DNA from: Zobellia barbeyronii
GTDB lineage: Bacteria; Bacteroidota; Bacteroidia; Flavobacteriales; Flavobacteriaceae
DNA length: 64,000 nt
Direction: 5' to 3'
Assembly (NCBI RefSeq): GCF_018603515.1
Contig: NZ_JACATN010000004.1
Location: 372,001 to 436,000, forward strand
This document shows positions 52,093 to 59,502 of this stretch, one piece after another. The notes beneath the pieces are model-generated. The model saw nothing but the letters and a program-made list of their open reading frames with translations, searched no databases and was not told where the DNA came from. Position numbers and translations under genes: made by a program. Numbering within the stretch: the stretch's first letter is position 1; each line of letters begins with the position of its first letter.

Positions 52093-53415
52093 ATGAATAT
52101 TACAAAAGAGCAGATCGACGATCTAAATGCCATCGTTAAAGTGGCTATCACTAAAGAAGATTATCAAGATAAGGTAGACCATATCCTAAGTGACTATAGA
52201 AAGTCTGCCAATGTACCTGGCTTTAGAAAAGGCCATGTACCAATGGGCTTGATAAAAAAGCAATACGGAAAGGCTGTTTTAGTAGATGAGGTAAACAAAC
52301 TTCTTCAAGACAATCTTAACAAATACCTTACCGAGGAGAAATTAGATGTTCTTGGAAATCCACTTCCTAAACAACAAGATAATTTTGATTGGGACAATGA
52401 AGAACTTGCTTTTGAATTTGAATTGGGTCTTGCTCCTGATTTTGAAGTTCCGTTAAAAACAAAAAAACCGATTACACATTATAAAATCGTTGCCGACGAC
52501 AAAATGGTTAACGAACAAGTTGACCGTATTCTTAAACAACACGGGAAACTTATCAACAAGGATGCTGTAGAAAAAGACAACGAAGTAAGCGGTACTTTCA
52601 AGAACGAAGAAGAAGAAATAGACAATAAAGCCACTTTAGAACTTGATAAGATCAAGAGTAAAAAAGCTTTGGACGCCCTAAAAGGTAAAAAAGTAGGTGA
52701 TGTTGTTACATTGAAATCTAAAGGTCTTTTTAAAGAAGAATATTTACTTTCAAGCGTTTTTGGTGTTTCTCAAGAAAAAGCAGCAGACCTAGATGTTGAA
52801 GCTACTTTTACTATTGAGGAAATCAATGAAAGAGAGCCTGCTAAATTAGACCAAGAGCTTTTTGACAAGCTTTTTGGTAAGGACGAAGTTAAATCTGAAA
52901 AAGACTTGAAGCAACGTATCAAGGATGATTCAGAAAAACAATTCGAGCAGCAGTCAGATCAAAAATTATTGAATGACATTACCGAATATTTCATTGAAAA
53001 CACAAAATTCGAACTTCCTTCAGAGTTTTTAACCAAGTGGATTCAAACTACTGGCGAAAACCCATTAACTGAAGAAGAAGCCAATGAAGAGTACGAAAAA
53101 TCCGAAAAAGGACTTCGCTACCAACTTATAGAAGGTAAGGTTATTAAGGAAAATGACATTCAACTTCAGTTTGAAGAACTTAAAGAATTTGCAAAAGGCT
53201 TTATTAAGCAGCAAATGGCACAGTTTGGTCAATTAAATCCTCAAGAAGAAGAGTTAGACAATATTGCGGCACGTGTATTGGGCAATCAAGACGAAGTAAA
53301 GCGTTTGTCCGAACAGTTAATGAGCCAAAAACTACTTACCCTTTACAAAGAGAAAGTAAACCTTAAGACAAAAGAGGTTACTTACGAAAACTTTGTCAAG
53401 GAGGTTTACGGGTAA
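52093..53415 (+). CDS. tig: Trigger factor chaperone
   Basis: A 440-residue trigger factor, the ribosome-bound folding chaperone. The ribosome-binding signature GFRKGHVPMGLIKKQYG is at about 43-59, in the N-terminal domain. A shortened, poorly conserved middle domain (about 145-245) takes the place of the FKBP-type peptidyl-prolyl isomerase domain, and the long Glu/Lys-rich helical C-terminal domain (about 250-430) follows. The middle region lacks a clear FKBP active site. It is followed by its own terminator, then clpP and clpX. Confidence 0.94.
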   Translation: MNITKEQIDDLNAIVKVAITKEDYQDKVDHILSDYRKSANVPGFRKGHVPMGLIKKQYGKAVLVDEVNKLLQDNLNKYLTEEKLDVLGNPLPKQQDNFDWDNEELAFEFELGLAPDFEVPLKTKKPITHYKIVADDKMVNEQVDRILKQHGKLINKDAVEKDNEVSGTFKNEEEEIDNKATLELDKIKSKKALDALKGKKVGDVVTLKSKGLFKEEYLLSSVFGVSQEKAADLDVEATFTIEEINEREPAKLDQELFDKLFGKDEVKSEKDLKQRIKDDSEKQFEQQSDQKLLNDITEYFIENTKFELPSEFLTKWIQTTGENPLTEEEANEEYEKSEKGLRYQLIEGKVIKENDIQLQFEELKEFAKGFIKQQMAQFGQLNPQEEELDNIAARVLGNQDEVKRLSEQLMSQKLLTLYKEKVNLKTKEVTYENFVKEVYG

Positions 53416-53444
53416 CATTTCCAAAAAATTATAAGTATCTTTAC

Positions 53445-53477
53445 GGTGCCGAAAATAATATTTTCGGCACCTTTTTT
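53445..53477 (+). terminator. Rho-independent terminator of tig
   Basis: GGTGCCGAAAAT (53445-53456) pairs with ATTTTCGGCACC (53460-53471), a perfect 12-bp stem with a 3-base loop, followed by TTTTTT (53472-53477). Confidence 0.92.
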
Positions 53478-53518
53478 ATTTCATACCCCCAGGTAATTTA
53501 AACATCGAACAAAAAAAT

Positions 53519-54199
53519 ATGGATTACGGAAAAGAATTCAAGAACTACGCTATAAATCACCAAGGTATTAGCAGTACCTATTATGATTCGATCTTAACGA
53601 GCATGTACCCAGTTGGTCTTACACCCAACATTATTGAAGAACGTCAGATGAACGCTGTTGCCATGGACGTATTTTCTAGATTAATGATGGACCGTATTAT
53701 CTTCTTAGGAACAGGCATTAATGATCAAGTAGCGAATATCGTACAGGCACAATTATTATTTTTAGCCAGTACAGATGCAAAAAAAGATATTCAGATATAC
53801 ATTAATTCTCCAGGAGGAAGCGTTTATGCCGGTTTAGGCATCTATGATACTATGCAGTTCATTTCTCCGGACGTTGCTACTATTTGTACTGGAATGGCGG
53901 CCTCTATGGGCGCTGTACTTCTTTGTGCAGGTGAAAAAGGAAAACGTAGCGGATTAACGCACTCTAGAGTAATGATTCACCAACCTATGGGTGGAGCGCA
54001 AGGACAAGCTAGCGATATTGAAATTACCGCTCGTGAAATTTTGAAATTGAAATCAGAATTGTATGAAATCATTGCCAAGCACTCTGGCCAAACAATGGAT
54101 AAAGTTACTGATGACAGTGATCGTGACTATTGGATGAAAGCCGAAGAAGCCCAGACTTATGGCATGATTGATGAAATTTTGGTAAGGGGTAAAGAATAA
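53519..54199 (+). CDS. clpP: ATP-dependent Clp protease proteolytic subunit
   Basis: A 226-residue ClpP with the triad Ser129 (GMAASMG), His154 (MIHQPMGG) and Asp203 (DSDRDYWM), at the spacing of E. coli ClpP. INSPGGSVYAGLGIYD is intact. ClpP forms the 14-subunit chamber into which ClpX threads substrates. The N-terminal 30 residues before the mature core are longer than in many ClpPs and may be processed. clpX follows after 99 bases with a small terminator-like hairpin between. Confidence 0.97.
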   Translation: MDYGKEFKNYAINHQGISSTYYDSILTSMYPVGLTPNIIEERQMNAVAMDVFSRLMMDRIIFLGTGINDQVANIVQAQLLFLASTDAKKDIQIYINSPGGSVYAGLGIYDTMQFISPDVATICTGMAASMGAVLLCAGEKGKRSGLTHSRVMIHQPMGGAQGQASDIEITAREILKLKSELYEIIAKHSGQTMDKVTDDSDRDYWMKAEEAQTYGMIDEILVRGKE

Positions 54200-54251
54200 T
54201 TTCGACCAAATGCGTACTATTAATTGGTTTTTCGACTAACTCGATGAACCA

Positions 54252-54278
54252 AAACGCATTTATTTGCGTTTATTTTTT
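54252..54278 (+). terminator. Terminator or attenuator between clpP and clpX
   Basis: AAACGCA (54252-54258) pairs with TGCGTTT (54265-54271) across a 6-base loop, followed by A and TTTTTT (54273-54278). The stem is short, so it may only reduce read-through into clpX. Confidence 0.5.
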
Positions 54279-54298
54279 CAAAGAAAGTATACTTTAAT

Positions 54299-55534
54299 AT
54301 GGCTAAAGAAAATTTAGAATGTTCGTTTTGTGGCAGAAAGAAGCCTGAGACCAATCTTTTGATTGCAGGTCTTGATGCACACATATGCGATCGATGTATA
54401 GAGCAAGCCCACGGTATAGTTACCGAAGAATCTAAACAAACTAAGACCAATGACCTTTCTTCAGAACTTACCCTGAAGAAACCTCTTGATATTAAAACGT
54501 TTTTAGATACTTACGTTATCGGACAAGAACGCACCAAGAAAGTAATGTCTGTTGCGGTTTACAATCACTATAAAAGGCTTTTACAGCCCAAGTCCAAAGA
54601 AGACGATATAGAGATTCAAAAAAGTAATATCATAATGGTAGGCCAAACGGGTACAGGTAAGACCCTTATTGCCAAAACCATTGCCAAGATGCTTAATGTA
54701 CCTTTGGCTATTGTTGATGCTACAGTTTTGACCGAAGCTGGTTATGTGGGTGAAGATGTAGAAAGTATTCTTACTCGTTTACTACAAGCTGCAGATTACA
54801 ATCTTGAAAAAGCAGAACGTGGTATTGTTTTTATAGATGAGATTGATAAAATAGCACGTAAAAGCGATAACCCTTCTATTACTAGAGATGTATCAGGTGA
54901 AGGTGTTCAGCAAGGACTTCTTAAGTTACTTGAAGGTACGGTTGTAAATGTTCCACCAAAAGGAGGAAGAAAACATCCAGACCAAAAGTTCATTGAGGTA
55001 AATACGGAAAACATCCTATTTATTGCAGGAGGTGCTTTTGACGGAATTGAACGTGCCATAACCAAAAGGCTGAATATGCAGGCTATTGGATATAGTGCCG
55101 CAAAAACTGATGACGTTTTAGACTTAGACAACATTCTTCAATATATAATCCCTAAGGATTTAAAAGAATTTGGTCTAATTCCTGAAATCATTGGAAGGCT
55201 TCCGGTACTAACACACATGAACCCATTAGACGAGAAAACGCTAAGGGCTATTCTTACGGAACCTAAAAATGCGATTATAAAGCAGTATGAAAAGCTGTTC
55301 GCGATGGATGATATTACTTTCACCATTACCGATCAGGCTTTGGATTATATCGTTAAAAAGGCAATTGAGTACAAATTAGGAGCTAGAGGCTTAAGGTCTT
55401 TATGTGAAGCAATTTTTACCGATGCCATGTTCGAGATGCCGAGTAATGACGAAACAGAATTTAAGGTTACCAAAGCTTACGCCGAAGGTAAACTGTCTTA
55501 TGAGACCGTTAAAAAACTGAAAGCAGTTTCTTAA
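54299..55534 (+). CDS. clpX: ATP-dependent Clp protease ATPase subunit ClpX
   Basis: A 411-residue AAA+ unfoldase partner of ClpP. An N-terminal zinc finger has Cys8, Cys11, Cys30 and Cys33 ([14 protein letters not shown]). Walker A is GQTGTGKT (114-121), Walker B lies in [13 protein letters not shown], and the C-terminal domain has the sensor-2 GARGLRSL. The ClpP-docking IGF-type loop is represented by IGYSAAK-adjacent residues but I cannot confirm it. Length is normal. Confidence 0.97.
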   Translation: MAKENLECSFCGRKKPETNLLIAGLDAHICDRCIEQAHGIVTEESKQTKTNDLSSELTLKKPLDIKTFLDTYVIGQERTKKVMSVAVYNHYKRLLQPKSKEDDIEIQKSNIIMVGQTGTGKTLIAKTIAKMLNVPLAIVDATVLTEAGYVGEDVESILTRLLQAADYNLEKAERGIVFIDEIDKIARKSDNPSITRDVSGEGVQQGLLKLLEGTVVNVPPKGGRKHPDQKFIEVNTENILFIAGGAFDGIERAITKRLNMQAIGYSAAKTDDVLDLDNILQYIIPKDLKEFGLIPEIIGRLPVLTHMNPLDEKTLRAILTEPKNAIIKQYEKLFAMDDITFTITDQALDYIVKKAIEYKLGARGLRSLCEAIFTDAMFEMPSNDETEFKVTKAYAEGKLSYETVKKLKAVS

Positions 55535-55560
55535 ATCCTCAGACATAAATAAATAAAAAA

Positions 55561-55591
55561 GCGGAATCACTAAAAGTGATTCCGCTTTTTT
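55561..55591. terminator. Bidirectional terminator between clpX and the hydrolase gene
   Basis: GCGGAATCACT (55561-55571) pairs with AGTGATTCCGC (55575-55585) around AAA, with six A before and six T after. It ends clpX and the convergent hydrolase gene. Confidence 0.92.
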
Positions 55592-55626
55592 ATTTCCTTG
55601 AGTGTTAGTTTAAAACCCTTGGATTA

Positions 55627-56190
55627 TCAAATAGCTTTTTGCTTGTCTGTTTTCACAGATTTTTGGGTAACCGTATTCAACAAGTCAAGACAAACTTTTT
55701 TAATTATTTTCTCATCGGTATACATGTCATGGCTAAAACCATTGACCAGCTCACCTTCTACACCTATTTCTTTATACCAAGATGCTTTTGGTCTATATAC
55801 ATCACTATCTCCAAATAAAAGTCGGATTGGACAATCTGGTTTTTTAACTTCCGAGCGAACTCTTGTAGAAGAGACTGCGTATAAGGATTTCATGGGCAAA
55901 CCTGAAAGTGCTGCTTTCCATGCTATGGCTCCACCTACGCTAAAACATAGATAATGTGCTGGTTCTTCTTCTTTTTTAAGGAGATGCGCTACAGCAGTTT
56001 CAATTCCGCCATCAACAAAAGCCTGATGAACATTTTCTTCTGAATTTACTTTTACATCTATATTCCCCAATTGCTGGCAATCATAAAAAGTAATATTAAA
56101 ATGCTGTTGAAGGTACCCGAGGTACGATGTTATCCAGAGCCCTTTTTTAGCTCCCCACATATCGGATAAGATTACTAGTCTTTCTGCCAT
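55627..56190 (-). CDS. Small alpha/beta hydrolase-like protein
   Basis: A 187-residue protein resembling a minimal alpha/beta hydrolase. The putative nucleophile is Ser84 in LCFSVGGAIAW, a possible acid is Asp128 or Asp130 in FGDSDVY, and a possible His154 in GFSHDMY. It opens RLVILSDMWGAKKGLW, where DMWG takes the place of the usual HG oxyanion region. Catalysis is plausible but not proven. It converges on clpX and lies downstream of the GH3 gene. Confidence 0.72.
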   Translation of the reverse strand: MAERLVILSDMWGAKKGLWITSYLGYLQQHFNITFYDCQQLGNIDVKVNSEENVHQAFVDGGIETAVAHLLKKEEEPAHYLCFSVGGAIAWKAALSGLPMKSLYAVSSTRVRSEVKKPDCPIRLLFGDSDVYRPKASWYKEIGVEGELVNGFSHDMYTDEKIIKKVCLDLLNTVTQKSVKTDKQKAI

Positions 56191-56262
56191 AATATTAAAT
56201 TTAATTTGCCTTTAGGTTAGGTTTGGGAATCAATTTCAATATTAAACGGGCAAATCTCCCTT

Positions 56263-57777
56263 TTATTTGTTCATGTGAAGCAATTCTTCGACATAGTCCC
56301 TTTTGTTGGATAATCTAGGTATTTTATGCTGCCCACCTAACTTATCTTTTGACTTCAACCAATCATAAAAAAGATTCTCTCTAGCAATATGAACTATGGG
56401 CATATTTAAAGTAATGTTGTTATAACGTTTGGCTTCATAATCAGAATTCAATGATTTTAGCGCATTATCCAAATACTCCGTAAACACATCTATATCTTCG
56501 GGCTGGTTTCTAAACTCAATAAGCCACTCATGCGCTCCCTTTTCCTTACCCTCCATAAAAACAGGTCCGGCCGTATAATCTTTGATTTCCGCTCCGGTTT
56601 TAGCGCAAATGGTCTTTAGGGCTTCTTCCGCATTTTCTATAATCAGCTCTTCTCCAAAAACGTTTATATGGTGTTTAGTACGCCCTGTTACTTTAATACG
56701 GTACGGACTGGTAGATGTAAATTTAATAGTATCTCCAATCTTATAACGCCAGAGCCCAGAATTGGTAGTAATTATAATTGCATAATTCGTGTTCTTTTTG
56801 ACTTCCCAAAGCGGAATGGCCATTTGACCTTCCGTGCCATATTCGCTCATAGGAACAAACTCATAGAATATGCCGTAATCTAACATTAACAATAAATCAT
56901 CTGCATTATTACGATCCTGAATTGCAAAAAATCCTTCCGAAGCATTATAAATCTCATAATACTTAAAGCTTTTGCGCGGCAACAAGTTTTTGTACTGCTC
57001 TTCATAAGGGTTAAAACTTACCCCTCCATGAAAATACACCTCAAGGTTATCCCATATTTGAAAAAGGTTGTCCTTACCGGTTTCCTGCACTACGTTATTC
57101 AGAAGCACCAACATCCAAGAAGGCACACCCGCTAAACTCGTTACATTTTCTTGTGTACTTTCTTTTATAATAGCCTTGAGCTTACTCTCCCACTCGCTCA
57201 TTAACGAGACCTTACTACTTGGTGTACTACTATATTCTGCCCACAAAGGCATGTTATCTATAAGAATGGCAGACAGGTCTCCAAAATACGAGCCATTATC
57301 CTCGTACAGCTCTTTACTCCCACCAAGACGTAGACTTTTACCCGTAAACAATTGGGAATTCTCATTATTGTTCAAGTACAGGCAAAGCAAATCTTTACCA
57401 GATTTATAATGGCAATCTTCCAAGGCCTCTTCACTTACTGGAATAAATTTACTCTTGGCATTGGTTGTACCGCTACTCTTGGCGAACAACTTTATAGAGG
57501 TTGGCCAAAATATATTCTGTTCTCCACGACGCGTACGTTCTATTATAGGTTCAATTTCTTCATATGAAGAAATAGGAACACGTTCTCTAAAAGTTTCATA
57601 ATTGTTGATGGACTCAAATCCATATTTCCTGCCGATTTCTGTGTCTTCGGCTATTTCTATAAGTTGATGAAGTACTTCTTCTTGAACCTCTTCTGGGTAT
57701 TTCAAAAAAAGTTCAATCTGGTGATATCGCTTTTTTAGCAACCACGAGGCAATAGAATTGAATAAGGTAATCGGCAT
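56263..57777 (-). CDS. GH3 auxin-responsive promoter family protein
   Basis: A 504-residue member of the GH3 acyl-adenylate family. Plant GH3 proteins join amino acids to jasmonate or auxin; bacterial members are of unknown substrate. Visible family blocks are LFAKSSGTTNAKSKFIPVS (the ATP loop), YNASEGFFAIQD, LWRYKIGDTIKF and the C-terminal hinge GRTKHHINVFGEELI. No signal or membrane segment. Length is usual for bacterial GH3. It is followed by a small hydrolase gene on the same strand, and they may act together. Confidence 0.9.
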   Translation of the reverse strand: MPITLFNSIASWLLKKRYHQIELFLKYPEEVQEEVLHQLIEIAEDTEIGRKYGFESINNYETFRERVPISSYEEIEPIIERTRRGEQNIFWPTSIKLFAKSSGTTNAKSKFIPVSEEALEDCHYKSGKDLLCLYLNNNENSQLFTGKSLRLGGSKELYEDNGSYFGDLSAILIDNMPLWAEYSSTPSSKVSLMSEWESKLKAIIKESTQENVTSLAGVPSWMLVLLNNVVQETGKDNLFQIWDNLEVYFHGGVSFNPYEEQYKNLLPRKSFKYYEIYNASEGFFAIQDRNNADDLLLMLDYGIFYEFVPMSEYGTEGQMAIPLWEVKKNTNYAIIITTNSGLWRYKIGDTIKFTSTSPYRIKVTGRTKHHINVFGEELIIENAEEALKTICAKTGAEIKDYTAGPVFMEGKEKGAHEWLIEFRNQPEDIDVFTEYLDNALKSLNSDYEAKRYNNITLNMPIVHIARENLFYDWLKSKDKLGGQHKIPRLSNKRDYVEELLHMNK

Positions 57778-57784
57778 TTTTGGG

Positions 57785-57792
57785 TATCTTTG
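57785..57792 (+). promoter_or_regulatory. Possible -7 box for the DUF2797 gene
   Basis: TATCTTTG matches TAnnTTTG, 62 bases before the chosen ATG. It falls within an upstream in-frame extension, so if real it rules out the earlier start near 57780. Confidence 0.4.
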
Positions 57793-57854
57793 AATTCGCT
57801 AAATTTAAGTTTAATACTTATCATTTTCAAATTCATTTTAAATCACACTTTTTT

Positions 57855-58649
57855 ATGCAGTACGAAGGCGTTCTAAGAAAAATGCAGACCGAAATAGGAA
57901 ACCCCATTCAATACTATATGGTCTTTGAAAATGATTTTTTGAACGTGAATCAAATTCTGGATAAAGAGCTAGAAATCAGTTTTATAAAATTTCAGTGTTT
58001 GAATTGTGGTAGAGATCGTCCTATCTTTCGTCAAGGTTTTTGCAAGACCTGTTTCTACGAAATTCCTTCTGCAGGGGATTGGATTATGCGACCAGAATTA
58101 AGTACTGCCCATTTAGGAAAAGAAGATCGTGACCTAGAATATGAGAAAAAAGCACAACTACAGCCCCATATTGTTTATTTAGCGAACTCTAGCAACATAA
58201 AAGTTGGTGTAACCCGAAAATCACAAATTCCAACACGGTGGATAGATCAAGGTGCACATGAGGCTATAGAAATAGTTGAAACCCCAAACAGATATTTGGC
58301 TGGCATAACAGAAGTAGCGCTAAAAGACCATATTGGAGACAAGACCAACTGGCGTAAAATGCTCACCAATAATGTCGATGATGAAAACTTAGAGGAATGG
58401 CGCAATAAATTGAAACAATACATTCCCGATGAAGCCCAGCAATACTACATTACCGATAATTCAGAAACCATCCTTGAGTTTCCAGTGCTACAGTATCCAG
58501 AAAAAGTAAAAAGTCTCAACCTGGTCAAAACTCCGAACTATAAAGGAGTTTTAAAAGGCGTAAAAGGACAGTATTTAATTTTTGAGGACCAGACAGTATT
58601 TAATATTCGTAGTAACGAAGGGTACTATGTATCACTTCAAATCAGCTAG
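57855..58649 (+). CDS. DUF2797 domain protein with a four-cysteine zinc site
   Basis: A 264-residue protein. Cys48-x2-Cys51 and Cys63-x2-Cys66 (CLNCGRDR, FCKTCFYE) form a likely zinc ribbon. The remainder matches DUF2797: IVYLANSSNIKVGVTR, IPTRWIDQGAHEAIEI (a GIY-YIG-like nuclease-fold arrangement, by memory), and EVALKDHIGDKTNWRKML. The ATG at 57855 gives MQYEGVLRKMQ, the natural family start; upstream codons contain the -7 box. Function is unknown, perhaps nucleic-acid binding. Confidence 0.83.
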   Translation: MQYEGVLRKMQTEIGNPIQYYMVFENDFLNVNQILDKELEISFIKFQCLNCGRDRPIFRQGFCKTCFYEIPSAGDWIMRPELSTAHLGKEDRDLEYEKKAQLQPHIVYLANSSNIKVGVTRKSQIPTRWIDQGAHEAIEIVETPNRYLAGITEVALKDHIGDKTNWRKMLTNNVDDENLEEWRNKLKQYIPDEAQQYYITDNSETILEFPVLQYPEKVKSLNLVKTPNYKGVLKGVKGQYLIFEDQTVFNIRSNEGYYVSLQIS

Positions 58650-58780
58650 TAATCTCATAGACTGCAAAATTAAATTTCCATAAGCACACCGTTTTATTTT
58701 AGAACCAAAAATAGAACGTTTCGGATTACTCTTCTTTAACAAACTCAGCTACCTTTTTGCCGAATAAAAAAGTAGAGCGG

Positions 58781-59491
58781 ATGTCCAAAGGAGAATCAAC
58801 TAAAAATAGAAATAAGAGCAAATGGCCAGCATTCCTATCTGTTATGATAGCTGTATTACTTGCTATAGGTTATTTCACTATTCCATCAATTGAGTCGTTT
58901 TTTAATGAAGCTTGGCAAGTATTGACAAGTGGTAATCAAAAAGAAGTAGAAAACTGGGTGGCGCAGTTTGGAGCATGGGGCCCGATTATTTTAATTATCG
59001 CCATGATTGCACAGATGTTTTTGATTATCGTACCCTCCGTTATGTTAATGGTTGCTTCAATTTTGGCTTATGGCCCTATATGGGGGAGTATCATTATTTT
59101 AATTGCTGTATTTTTAGCTTCTTCAGTAGGTTATGCCATTGGCAAGCTTTTAGGTCGAGACCAGGTACAGCGTATTATTGGAAAAAAGACAGAGAAAAAA
59201 GTAAGCGGCTTCCTAGAAGATTATGGTTTTTGGGCAGTTATAATTACCCGCCTTAATCCCTTTTTATCTAATGATGCCATTAGCTTTGTGGGTGGTATAT
59301 TAAGAATGGGGTACTGGAAATTTATTGGGGCAACGCTAATTGGCATCACCCCTCTTATTCTTTTTATTGCTATACTTGGTAAAAGCACCAATAGTATGAA
59401 AACAGGTCTACTTTGGGGCTCATTAATAAGCCTAGCTATTTTCTTGCTATATGTTTGGTATGACAAAAAGCATCATAAGCAAATAGGATAA
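58781..59491 (+). CDS. TVP38/TMEM64 family membrane protein
   Basis: A 236-residue polytopic membrane protein of the TVP38/TMEM64 (DedA-like, VTT domain) family. After a basic N-terminus (MSKGESTKNRNKSK) a first helix is followed by the VTT domain: WGPIILIIAMIAQMFLII, GYAIGKLLG and RLNPFLSNDAISFVGGILRM, the last with the family R-x-x-P motif. Members are linked to membrane lipid movement. The ATG at 58781 is chosen because the earlier in-frame codon is TTG (58757). It shares a hairpin with the convergent AsmA gene. Confidence 0.88.
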   Translation: MSKGESTKNRNKSKWPAFLSVMIAVLLAIGYFTIPSIESFFNEAWQVLTSGNQKEVENWVAQFGAWGPIILIIAMIAQMFLIIVPSVMLMVASILAYGPIWGSIIILIAVFLASSVGYAIGKLLGRDQVQRIIGKKTEKKVSGFLEDYGFWAVIITRLNPFLSNDAISFVGGILRMGYWKFIGATLIGITPLILFIAILGKSTNSMKTGLLWGSLISLAIFLLYVWYDKKHHKQIG

Positions 59492-59502
59492 TCCTATTTG
59501 CT
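59478..59502. terminator. Hairpin spanning the stop codons of convergent genes
   Basis: AGCAAATAGGAT (59478-59489) and ATCCTATTTGCT (59491-59502) form a near-perfect inverted repeat that includes the TVP38 stop and touches the AsmA stop. A run of seven T follows on the plus strand 6 bases on. Confidence 0.6.
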
